From: an uncultured Clostridia bacterium
GTDB lineage: Bacteria > Bacillota > Clostridia > Christensenellales > Aristaeellaceae
NCBI GenBank assembly: GCA_934647305.1
Contig: CAKUFI010000118.1
Location: 1-5,579 of the forward strand
DNA length: 5,579 nucleotides
Reading direction: 5' to 3'
In this document: positions 1-5,557 of the stretch, piece after piece
Layout: every line of letters starts with the position of its first letter
Position numbering within the stretch: position 1 is the stretch's first letter
Program-made: the position numbers and the translations under genes
The notes under the pieces: generated by a model
Told to the model about the DNA's origin: nothing
Database searches by the model: none
Seen by the model: the letters and a program-made list of their open reading frames with translations, nothing else

Positions 1-74
1 TCGTACCGTGTTCCCTGCCTTTGAAAACATTGATTTTACTGACTTTTTCATGTTTTCTTATTAGGAGGCGGGGA

Positions 75-854
75 ATGAAGATCTATTCCTTTGGGCCGGC
101 GGACAGGCCGGCGATTGTGCTGCTTCCGGGTACCTGCTGCCACTGGAGGAGCAATTTCGGGCGGGTGATTCCGCTGCTCCAGCCGGAGCTGCGCGTGCTG
201 TGCGTCAGCTATGACGGCTTCGACGAGACGGAGCGGACGGAGTTTCCCACCATGATCGAGGAGACGGAGAAGCTCGAGGCGTACCTGCTTGAGCACTGCG
301 GTGGCCATGTCCGGGCGGCGTACGGCTGCTCGCTGGGCGGGTCGTTTGTGGGGTTGCTGGCGGCGCGGGACAGGGTTCACATGGACTATGGTATACTGGG
401 CAGCTCGGATCTGGATCAGGCGTCGCCGTTTGCCGCAGGGCTTCAGACCCGACTGATGATTCCGCTGCTCTATCCGCTGATTCGGGACGGGCGGTTCGCC
501 TCCCGCTTCCTGCAGAAAAAGATGGAGCAGAGCGCGCGGCGCGATTCGGAGTACATGGGCGCGTTCATGGAGATGATGGGCGGCGCGCGGCCTTACGTGA
601 CCCGGCGCAGCTGCGAAAACCAGTTCCGATCTGACCTGATTACGCCGCTGCCGGACGGAATCGACCCGCCGGGAACGCAGATCCACGTGTTTTACGCCCT
701 GAAAATGGGGGAGAAGTACCGCGCGCGCTACCTCAGGCACTTCGCGCATCCGGTGCTGCACGAGCAGAATCTGCGGCATGAGGAGCTGCTGGCCTGCCAT
801 CCGGAGGAGTGGGCGCGGCTGGTGAAGCGCATCGCCTGCGGCGGCGAGACCTGA
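75..854 (+). CDS. alpha/beta-hydrolase-fold protein
   Basis: A 259-residue protein with the layout of an alpha/beta hydrolase: an early 'IVLLPGTCCHW' strand and oxyanion-type turn (residues 14-24), a second core strand (VLCVSYDGF, 41-49), and a nucleophile elbow G-C-S-L-G with Ser86 as the probable nucleophile. His235 in 'LRHEELL' is the best catalytic-His candidate. The acid is less clear; Glu213 after the 'HVFYALKMG' strand is possible. There is no signal peptide, so it is probably cytoplasmic; the substrate is unknown. The ATG at 75 is preferred because AGGAGG at 63-68 sits 6 nt before it. A longer reading from a TTG at 21 would add 18 residues but has no visible ribosome binding site. The 175-bp gap and dedicated promoter downstream suggest it is not co-regulated with the metal operon, although I see no terminator after it. 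The fold is fairly certain; the function is not. Confidence 0.8.
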   Translation: MKIYSFGPADRPAIVLLPGTCCHWRSNFGRVIPLLQPELRVLCVSYDGFDETERTEFPTMIEETEKLEAYLLEHCGGHVRAAYGCSLGGSFVGLLAARDRVHMDYGILGSSDLDQASPFAAGLQTRLMIPLLYPLIRDGRFASRFLQKKMEQSARRDSEYMGAFMEMMGGARPYVTRRSCENQFRSDLITPLPDGIDPPGTQIHVFYALKMGEKYRARYLRHFAHPVLHEQNLRHEELLACHPEEWARLVKRIACGGET

Positions 855-887
855 ACCGGGCGCTCGACCACAAAACGCCATGCGATC

Positions 888-914
888 GAAACATGAAAAT
901 AATCATGTCGTTTC
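888..914. repeat. inverted repeat just upstream of the operon promoter
   Basis: ACATGA (891-896) and TCATGT (903-908) form a perfect 6-bp dyad around a 6-nt AT-only centre. Flanking GAA/TTC bases extend the symmetry imperfectly. It ends immediately before the -35 element. A second, shorter dyad, ATGTC (905-909) / GACAT (917-921), overlaps the -35 box itself. The position suits a transcription-factor site, but no regulator is identified in the window. Confidence 0.4.
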
Positions 915-942
915 TTGACATCGCGGCGCGATATGATAAAAT
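915..942 (+). promoter_or_regulatory. sigma-A-like promoter of the metal operon
   Basis: The -35 element is a perfect TTGACA (915-920). A 16-bp spacer leads to TAAAAT (937-942), which matches five of six bases of TATAAT. The predicted start is near 949. This is the only convincing promoter between the hydrolase gene and the operon, and there is no other good candidate within 1030-5214. Confidence 0.75.
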
Positions 943-948
943 GATAGG

Positions 949-964
949 GCAAGGGAGACCTTGC
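949..964 (+). other. 5'-terminal hairpin with GAGA tetraloop
   Basis: GCAAGG (949-954) pairs perfectly with CCTTGC (959-964) around the GNRA-type loop GAGA (955-958). The stem begins at the predicted transcription start, so the mRNA would carry a capped-off 5' end, a known way to slow 5'-end-dependent decay. No T-run follows, so it is not a terminator. Confidence 0.5.
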
Positions 965-980
965 AATGTTTTAAGACATG

Positions 981-998
981 AGTTAGTGTATGCTAACT
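981..998. promoter_or_regulatory. candidate DtxR/MntR-family operator (18-bp dyad)
   Basis: AGTTAG (981-986) and CTAACT (993-998) are perfect 6-bp arms around TGTATG. The TTAG-N6-CTAA core has the outline of the metal-dependent DtxR/IdeR/MntR/SirR operator family. It lies about 32-50 nt downstream of the predicted start and about 30 nt before the first gene's start codon, a position where a bound protein could block transcription. It could also fold as an RNA hairpin. Assignment to this family is by resemblance only. Confidence 0.45.
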
Positions 999-1029
999 TC
1001 TGAAGATCCTGTCGACGGGAGGAATCCAT

Positions 1030-1596
1030 ATGAACGGCCTCTGGTGGGCGGCGCTTGCCGTGGGCGCGGCGGCGCTGCCGAAAAAACAACAGGAGCATAA
1101 TCTGATGAAGCTGCCTTCTTTCCGGGGCGTGGCGGAGGTGCGCTCCAGCCTGCCCGGGCGCATGCGGCTGTATGTGCCCGCCGTGACGCAGGACATGGAG
1201 CGTGCCGGGCAGATGAAGAGCCAGCTGGAGAGCACGGGCGTGATTCAACTGGTCGAGGTGCAGCCCCGCACGGGCAGCGTGCTGGTGCGCTATGACGAGG
1301 CGCAGGTGCAGGCGCCGGTGGTGCTGGGCGCGGTGATGAAGCTGATGAACCTGGAGGGCAGGCTGGACGCCGTCCCGGCCGGCAAGCTGCGCGAGGGCAT
1401 GCGGGTGCTCGCGCGCGCGGTGAACGCGGGCGTGCTGGACGCGACGGCCGGCATACTGGACGCAAAGACGGTGGTCGCCGCGGCGCTGACCGTGGGCGCG
1501 CTGCGCAGCAAGGCGCAGATCGGCTGGGCGGTTCCGGGCGCGATGACGCTGCTGTGGTGGGCAAGTAATCTGTTTGGAGTCAGAGACTATGAATAA
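1030..1596 (+). CDS. HMA_2-like domain membrane protein (first gene of metal operon)
   Basis: A 188-residue protein. Residues 1-16 are a short hydrophobic, Trp-containing N-terminus followed by KKQQ. Residues 36-95 match the HMA_2-type ferredoxin-like module: 'VRSSLPGRMRL' (37-47), then 'VQPRTGSVLVRYD' (77-89). There is no CxxC; the protein has no cysteine at all. The C-terminal part has hydrophobic stretches at about 130-158 ('LDAKTVVAAALTVGALR') and 164-184 ('VPGAMTLLWWASNLF'). This arrangement recalls the HMA2-domain proteins with a 'D.KT..P.AL' and 'LLWYA' membrane tail that I know from other bacteria, often beside P-type ATPases. GGGAGGA at 1017-1023 supports the ATG. It overlaps the next gene by 8 bp. 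The likely role is an ATPase partner or docking subunit in the membrane; direct metal binding through cysteine is ruled out. Confidence 0.8.
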   Translation: MNGLWWAALAVGAAALPKKQQEHNLMKLPSFRGVAEVRSSLPGRMRLYVPAVTQDMERAGQMKSQLESTGVIQLVEVQPRTGSVLVRYDEAQVQAPVVLGAVMKLMNLEGRLDAVPAGKLREGMRVLARAVNAGVLDATAGILDAKTVVAAALTVGALRSKAQIGWAVPGAMTLLWWASNLFGVRDYE

Positions 1597-1981
1597 GATC
1601 GAAGAGAGCTTTCTGCGCAGGTGCTTAAAGCCGCACGTGGAGAGCAGCCTGCCGGGCCGCCTGCGCATCTGCTTTAAAAAGTACGCGCTGCTGCCTAAAG
1701 AGGCGCTGCCCTACCTGCACTATATCCGCGACGTGCTGGGGCTCCTGCCCGGCGTGATGGACGCGCAGGCCAATCCCCGCATCGGCACGGTGCTGATCCA
1801 CTATGACCCGCACGCGACCGGCGAGCGCACCATACTGCACTGGATCGACACGGTGGTGGACGAGGGCATTCGCCTGGCAAACGAAAATTTCTGGCAGAAC
1901 GCCAACGAGAACGAGCTGCAGGAGAGCGTGCGAAAGCGCCTGCTCCTGCGGCTGCCCGAGTGCGTTTCACAGGGGCGCTGA
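1589..1981 (+). CDS. small soluble HMA_2-like domain protein
   Basis: A 130-residue protein made mainly of one HMA_2-type module: 'VESSLPGRLRICF' (17-29), a helix region, then 'LPGVMDAQANPRIGTVLIHYDP' around 53-74, of which 'GTVLIHYDP' is the conserved final strand. There is no transmembrane segment. The tail (91-130) is helical and charged, ending in 'VRKRLLLRLPECVSQGR'. Cysteines at 12, 28 and 125 are scattered and do not form CxxC. The ATG at 1589 is chosen because GGAG at 1576-1579 precedes it at suitable distance; the frame is also open from a TTG at 1574. It overlaps the upstream gene by 8 bp, implying translational coupling. It may be a cytosolic adaptor or chaperone-like partner of the ATPase; this is inferred from context. 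Confidence 0.75.
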   Translation: MNKIEESFLRRCLKPHVESSLPGRLRICFKKYALLPKEALPYLHYIRDVLGLLPGVMDAQANPRIGTVLIHYDPHATGERTILHWIDTVVDEGIRLANENFWQNANENELQESVRKRLLLRLPECVSQGR

Positions 1982-2041
1982 ACGGCGTTTCCTCCTGCTT
2001 TGGATGAATGAAATGGATGCGCTCTCGAAAGAAGGATACAC

Positions 2042-4222
2042 ATGCTGAGGAAAGAACATACGGATGATTTCATGAAGAGCCGCGTGATGCACAGCCTGCC
2101 GGGCCGTCTGCGTCTGGCGGCGGAGGGACTGAAGTACCTGAAGGAGGAGAGCTCCGAAATCGCGGCCGAGCTTGCGAGGATTCCCGGCGTCGTGCGGGCG
2201 CGGGTGACGGCCTGCACGGGCGGCGTGCTGCTCGAGTATGACAAGGCGGCGCTCGACTCCCACGAGCTGGGCGAGCAGGTCGACCTGGTGCTGGCCAGGC
2301 ACGGCATGGCGGCGCTGCGGGCGCGGCACGCGGAAAAGGGCGAGGAGCCGGCCGAGGCCCCGATGACCACCGCGCGGCTGATGAAGCGGCTGGCGGTGAA
2401 CGCGGGCGCGCTGGCGCTGGGCAATACGGTGTTCACCGCGCCGGTACTGGGCGGCGCGCTGGCCAATTTCACCTCGCTCGAGGCGCTGGCCAGCCTGGGC
2501 CTGTCTGCCCCGATGGCGAAGAGCGCCTGGGAGGGCCTGAAGCGCGACATGCGGCCCAACGCGGACTTTCTGACCGTGACCTCGATCGTGGCCAGCCTGA
2601 TGCTGGGCAACGCGCACTCGGCGCTGATGATCCTGGCGCTGTCCGACCTGGCCGAGCTGATGACCTCCTACACCATCGAGCGTACGCGCTCCTCGATCAA
2701 GAAGATGCTCTCCGCCGACGAGGGCGAGGCCTGGAAGGTCATGCCGGACGGCAAGCTGCAGCGCCTGCCGATGAACCAGATCGGCGCGGGCGACACGGTG
2801 GCCGTGCATACCGGCGAGAAGATCTCGGTCGACGGCAGGGTGGTCTACGGCGCGGCGGTTGTGGATCAGAGCTCGATCACCGGCGAGTTCGTGCCGGTGG
2901 AGCGCCGCGAGGGCGACGAGGTTTTCGCGGGCACCGTGGTCAAGAGCGGCAGCATCCACGTGCAGGCGGTCAAGGTGGGCGACCAGACGGTCATCTCCCG
3001 CATCGTGGGCATGGTGGAGGCCAGTGAGCTCAAAAAGGCGCCCATACAGCGCTATGCGGACAAGTTCTCGAACTACCTGGTGCCGCTGAACTTCCTGCTG
3101 TGCCTGTCGGTGTGGCTGGTGACGAAGAACCCGCAGAAGGCGCTCAAGATGCTGGTCATCGACTACTCCTGCGGCATCAAGCTGTCCACGGCGACGGCCT
3201 TCTCCGCGGCGATCAATACGGCCGTGAAGCAGGGCGTGCTGATCAAGGGCGGCACGTTCATCGAGCAGATCAGCAGCGCGAACACGGTGCTGCTGGACAA
3301 GACCGGCACGATCACCGAGGGCAAGCCGAAGATCGTCTCGATGGCGCTGCTCAAGCCCGGCATGACCGAAACGGAGGTGCTCTCCTACGCCATGGCGGCC
3401 GAGGAAACCAGCACGCACCCGCTGGCCGGGGCGATCATGCGCTATGGCCGCGGTCTGGGCGCGCAGGTTCCCGCGCACGGCGACGTGGTGACCGAGGTGT
3501 CCCGCGGCAGCCGCACGCAGGTAGACGGCGTGACCGTGCGCGTGGGCAACATCAAGTATATGAACGAAAACGGCGTGACCGCGGCCTCGCCCCTGCCGGC
3601 CGACACCGGCGCGATTCCCAACTATGTGGGCGTTGGCGACGAGATCGTGGCCGTGCTCTACGCGATGGACAGCCCGCGTGAAAACGTGCGCCGGGCGATC
3701 AACGCGCTGCGCTATGATGGCGTGGGCGACATCGAGCTGCTGACGGGCGACCTGGAATCCCAGGCGCGGACGGTGGCCGAGCAGGTGGGCGCGGACGGTT
3801 ATCGCGCGCAGCTGCTGCCCGAGCAGAAGGCCGAGGCGGTGCTCAAGCTGCAGGTGCAGGGCAACGGCGTGGTCATGGTCGGCGACGGCATCAACGACGC
3901 GCCCGCGCTGGCCTACGCCGACGTGGGCATCTCGCTGGGCAGCAAGTCCACCGACATCGCCATGGAAACCAGCGACGTCATCATCAACCGAGACGACCCG
4001 ATGATGATCCCCGAGCTGCGCAGGCTGGCGCGCGCGACCATGCGCATTGTGCATCAGAACTTCGCGCTGGTGGTCGCCATCAACTCGGTCGGCCTGATAC
4101 TGGGCGCGGCGAGCGGCATATCGGTCATGATGAGCGCGCTTCTGCACAATTCCTCCACCATCCTGGTGGTCGCGAATTCGCTGCGGCTGATGTTCATGAA
4201 GCCGGGAGAGGGGAGATCGTAA
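2042..4222 (+). CDS. P1B-type metal-transporting ATPase, CtpC-like, with SCG in place of CPC
   Basis: A 726-residue membrane pump that couples ATP hydrolysis to metal transport, probably efflux. An N-terminal HMA_2-like module (13-68: 'VMHSLPGRLRL', 'GVLLEYD') precedes membrane helices at about 116-170 and 173-210. The actuator loop has TGE (280-282). Helices at about 342-361 and 366-395 flank the intramembrane motif D374-Y-S-C377-G-I-K380. The phosphorylation site is DKTGT with Asp419; HP (459-460) marks the nucleotide domain, and TGD (568-570) and GDGIND (614-619) the P domain. The last two helices carry 'HQNF' (671-674) and 'LLHNSS' (701-705). From memory it resembles mycobacterial CtpC, including 'VLIKGG' and the 'VVANSLRL' ending, but CtpC has CPC. 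AAGGA at 2032-2036 supports the ATG at 2042. The 60-bp upstream gap shows no terminator, and the stop overlaps the next start by 1 bp. The metal is unknown. It appears intact. Confidence 0.93.
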   Translation: MLRKEHTDDFMKSRVMHSLPGRLRLAAEGLKYLKEESSEIAAELARIPGVVRARVTACTGGVLLEYDKAALDSHELGEQVDLVLARHGMAALRARHAEKGEEPAEAPMTTARLMKRLAVNAGALALGNTVFTAPVLGGALANFTSLEALASLGLSAPMAKSAWEGLKRDMRPNADFLTVTSIVASLMLGNAHSALMILALSDLAELMTSYTIERTRSSIKKMLSADEGEAWKVMPDGKLQRLPMNQIGAGDTVAVHTGEKISVDGRVVYGAAVVDQSSITGEFVPVERREGDEVFAGTVVKSGSIHVQAVKVGDQTVISRIVGMVEASELKKAPIQRYADKFSNYLVPLNFLLCLSVWLVTKNPQKALKMLVIDYSCGIKLSTATAFSAAINTAVKQGVLIKGGTFIEQISSANTVLLDKTGTITEGKPKIVSMALLKPGMTETEVLSYAMAAEETSTHPLAGAIMRYGRGLGAQVPAHGDVVTEVSRGSRTQVDGVTVRVGNIKYMNENGVTAASPLPADTGAIPNYVGVGDEIVAVLYAMDSPRENVRRAINALRYDGVGDIELLTGDLESQARTVAEQVGADGYRAQLLPEQKAEAVLKLQVQGNGVVMVGDGINDAPALAYADVGISLGSKSTDIAMETSDVIINRDDPMMIPELRRLARATMRIVHQNFALVVAINSVGLILGAASGISVMMSALLHNSSTILVVANSLRLMFMKPGEGRS

Positions 4223-4923
4223 TGCGCAGCGAACAGGGAGCCGTTCATCTGGAGGTGCTGTCGGCCATCCGCGGGCGAATCCGGCTGCAGCTGGAGCGTC
4301 CCGTTTCGTCCGAGGCGCCCTTTGCCGGGATTCCCGGCGTGCGCGCCTGCCGGTACAATCCGCGCATCCGCACGCTCCTGTGCGAGTACGACCCCGATGT
4401 GATCGAGGAGGAGCCGCTGATTATTCGCCTGGGCGCGGCCTACGCGGCGCAGACCGACGCAAAGCTCCTGCACGTGAAGCGCTCCGAGGAGCAGGGCTTT
4501 TCCATGGCGCCCAGCGGATACCTGGCGCTTCTGTGCATCGGACTGGACGGTGCGCTGACGGTCGCCGGTTCGCCGCTGACCCGATTCACCCGCTGGCTGT
4601 CCACCGGCGCAACGCTGGCCGCCGTCGTCGAGCACGGCTATCAGGAGCTGCACGCGCGCGGCAGCTTTGACCCCGAGGTCATGTCGGTGGTCTATCTCAT
4701 CAATTCCGTCGGCAAGCCGAGCGCGGTTCGCGCCAGCCTGCTGGCGTGGATTATCACCTTCGGCCGTCATCTGATCCCCCGCGCCCCCCGCGAGCAGCCC
4801 TACCTGGTCCGGCGCGCGGGAAGCTCGCTGACCCTCACCCCCATGGCGGGCGGCGAGAGCGAGCTGGTCTTCGCGGGCAATATGTTCCGCAAGGGCATGG
4901 AAATGATGGCGCACAAGGCGTAA
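4222..4923 (+). CDS. HMA_2-like domain polytopic membrane protein
   Basis: A 233-residue protein. The N-terminal 8-65 region is a diverged HMA_2-type module in which the usual SLPGR turn reads 'SAIRGRIRL' (14-22), followed by 'GIPGVRACRYNPR' (36-48) and 'LLCEYDP' (52-58). Hydrophobic segments follow at about 98-116, 126-140, 152-164 and 169-186, then a polar tail of about 45 residues. It lacks DKTGT, TGE and GDG motifs, so it is not itself an ATPase. The spacing 'DPEVMSVVYLINSVG....LLAWIITFGRHL' loosely recalls the early helices of the neighbouring ATPase. The ATG lies in a TAATG overlap with the ATPase stop, with GGGAG/GGAG at 4210-4215 serving as ribosome binding site, so its output is probably coupled to the pump. 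A regulatory or structural subunit is inferred. Cysteines at 43 and 54 are not in a classical motif. Confidence 0.75.
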   Translation: MRSEQGAVHLEVLSAIRGRIRLQLERPVSSEAPFAGIPGVRACRYNPRIRTLLCEYDPDVIEEEPLIIRLGAAYAAQTDAKLLHVKRSEEQGFSMAPSGYLALLCIGLDGALTVAGSPLTRFTRWLSTGATLAAVVEHGYQELHARGSFDPEVMSVVYLINSVGKPSAVRASLLAWIITFGRHLIPRAPREQPYLVRRAGSSLTLTPMAGGESELVFAGNMFRKGMEMMAHKA

Positions 4924-4947
4924 AGGAAAACAGAAGGAGGAAGTAGT

Positions 4948-5214
4948 ATGCTGAATAACAATCCGTTGGTCAAGGGCATTCTGATCGGTGTGGGCGCGAG
5001 CCTGGTGGGCTTCTGCGCCTATAAGCACAATGAGGAGAAGGTGGACGATTTCCTGCGCCGCCACGGCGTGAAGGTCAAGTCCCCCGCCGCCGGCTTCGAA
5101 ACCATGTCCGTCGAGGACCTGATGCGCACCAAGGAGACCATCGAGGACCTCATCGCCGAGAAGGAGATGCAGGACCAGAGCGTCACCGTCGAGGCCGCGC
5201 CCGCCGAGGGCTGA
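4948..5214 (+). CDS. small single-span membrane protein, PacL/DUF6110-like in architecture
   Basis: An 88-residue protein with one N-terminal transmembrane segment (7-25) carrying a glycine pattern G10-x3-G14-x-G16-x4-G21, a juxtamembrane basic patch (KHNEEK, RRHGVKVK, 26-44), an amphipathic charged helix (54-76) and an Ala/Glu ending (EAAPAEG). This is the build of small proteins found beside HMA_2-type P-ATPases: DUF6110 in Firmicutes, and the mycobacterial PacL proteins (DUF1490) that stabilise CtpC-type pumps. I cannot place it in either family by sequence. The His/Asp-rich C-terminal metal motif I associate with PacL1 is absent. AAGGAGG at 4934-4940, 7 nt before the ATG, is the strongest ribosome binding site in the operon, which suggests high output. 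The gap to the preceding gene is 24 bp, and a terminator follows at once. Confidence 0.8.
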   Translation: MLNNNPLVKGILIGVGASLVGFCAYKHNEEKVDDFLRRHGVKVKSPAAGFETMSVEDLMRTKETIEDLIAEKEMQDQSVTVEAAPAEG

Positions 5215-5229
5215 GCGCCGGCTATTGCG

Positions 5230-5261
5230 AAAGGCTCGCCTTACCGGCGGGTCTTTTGTTG
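5230..5261 (+). terminator. intrinsic terminator of the metal operon
   Basis: The stem 5230-5240 (AAAGGCTCGCC) pairs with 5246-5256 (GGCGGGTCTTT) around the loop TTACC. It gives 11 pairs, two of them G-U, and runs directly into TTTTGTTG. It starts 15 nt after the last stop codon. A competing 6-bp stem CGCCGG (5216-5221) / CCGGCG (5244-5249) overlaps it. Confidence 0.8.
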
Positions 5262-5333
5262 TATAGTATAAAAGGGCGCTTCGAGAAGGCTTCTTTTTTC
5301 AGACCTGTTTTCACGCTGATGCGTTTTATTTGC

Positions 5334-5347
5334 GCGCCGCGCGGCGC
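5334..5347. repeat. 14-bp perfect GC palindrome
   Basis: GCGCCGCGCGGCGC is a perfect palindrome (5-bp arms with a GCGC loop if folded). It is flanked by TTTG (5329-5332) and CAAA (5352-5355), which could extend the stem with an internal loop. No adjacent T-run follows on the + strand, so a terminator is unlikely. It lies between the operon terminator and the next promoter. Confidence 0.5.
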
Positions 5348-5404
5348 AGGTCAAATTTTTATCCGATTTCTGCAATTTTTACCATGTCGCCCATTCTTGA
5401 AACA

Positions 5405-5413
5405 TGCTATAAT
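5405..5413 (+). promoter_or_regulatory. extended -10 promoter (TGCTATAAT)
   Basis: TG-C-TATAAT is a consensus extended -10 element, with a predicted start near 5420. No -35 box stands at the usual distance: the bases at 5385-5390 match poorly. TTGAAA at 5397-5402 is too close to serve this -10. It is the likely start of a new + strand transcript. Confidence 0.6.
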
Positions 5414-5448
5414 AATATAGTCAGACTGTCAAAAAAACCCCGGAGAGC

Positions 5449-5472
5449 TCGAGAGGGTCGCAACCCTCTCGA
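5449..5472 (+). other. leader hairpin 1
   Basis: TCGAGAGGGT (5449-5458) pairs perfectly with ACCCTCTCGA (5463-5472) around the tetraloop CGCA. It starts about 30 nt into the predicted transcript. It is followed by ACTTTCAATC rather than a T-run, so it is not a classical terminator. Confidence 0.6.
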
Positions 5473-5481
5473 ACTTTCAAT

Positions 5482-5510
5482 CGTGCCCAGCGGCGTGTAC
5501 GATGGGCACG
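5482..5510 (+). other. leader hairpin 2
   Basis: CGTGCCC (5482-5488) pairs with GGGCACG (5504-5510), with one extra A-T pair inside, enclosing a loop of 13-15 nt. A TTTTT run follows at 5517-5521, 6 nt after the stem. A weak alternative stem GCGT (5493-5496) / ACGC (5513-5516) would abut that T-run. It could be part of an attenuator or a small-RNA 3' end. Confidence 0.45.
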
Positions 5511-5512
5511 GG

Positions 5513-5557
5513 ACGCTTTTTGCGCCGGAAAATCCCATTTTCCAGAGAAAAAAGCGT
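5513..5557 (+). repeat. nested inverted repeats near the window end
   Basis: The outer arms ACGCTTTTT (5513-5521) and AAAAAGCGT (5549-5557) are perfectly complementary over 9 bp. Inside them, GGAAAAT (5527-5533) and ATTTTCC (5537-5543) form a 7-bp dyad around CCC. Together they make a long two-part hairpin. Function unknown. Confidence 0.5.

Noticed and set aside
21..74. TTG start extending the hydrolase by 18 residues with a hydrophobic N-terminus
   Set aside because: No ribosome binding site precedes 21, while AGGAGG lies ideally before the ATG at 75. The apparent signal-like stretch is translated untranslated-region sequence.
48..881. Minus-strand open frame of 277 codons opposite the hydrolase
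   Set aside because: Arg/Pro/His-rich antisense shadow; the + strand frame has a nucleophile elbow and an AGGAGG-preceded start.
961..994. Second operon promoter using TTGCAA (961-966) and TATGCT (989-994)
   Set aside because: The 22-bp spacing is too long for a sigma-A promoter and the -10 overlaps the dyad arms; the 915-942 promoter is far better.
1007..1023. TCCT...AGGA pairing that would hide the first ribosome binding site
   Set aside because: Only 4 bp with a 9-nt loop; too weak to claim as a switch.
1801..2610. Minus-strand 269-codon Ser/Ala-rich frame
   Set aside because: Low-complexity shadow across two + strand genes with clear family motifs; no start signal.
1967..4147. Long minus-strand open frame of 726 codons opposite the ATPase gene
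   Set aside because: Its translation is rich in His, Arg, Gln and Ala with no recognisable motif, as expected from the antisense of GC-rich codons. The + strand frame carries every P-ATPase motif in order.
5216..5249. CRISPR, tRNA, rRNA or insertion-sequence features in the non-coding tail
   Set aside because: No regularly spaced repeats, no cloverleaf or CCA-type tRNA end, no transposase frame and no terminal inverted repeats were seen in the window.
5281..5299. Second terminator after the operon (AGAA-GGC-TTCT followed by T-run)
   Set aside because: The stem is only 4 bp of weak pairs with a 3-nt loop; it may back up the terminator at 5230-5261 but is not convincing alone.
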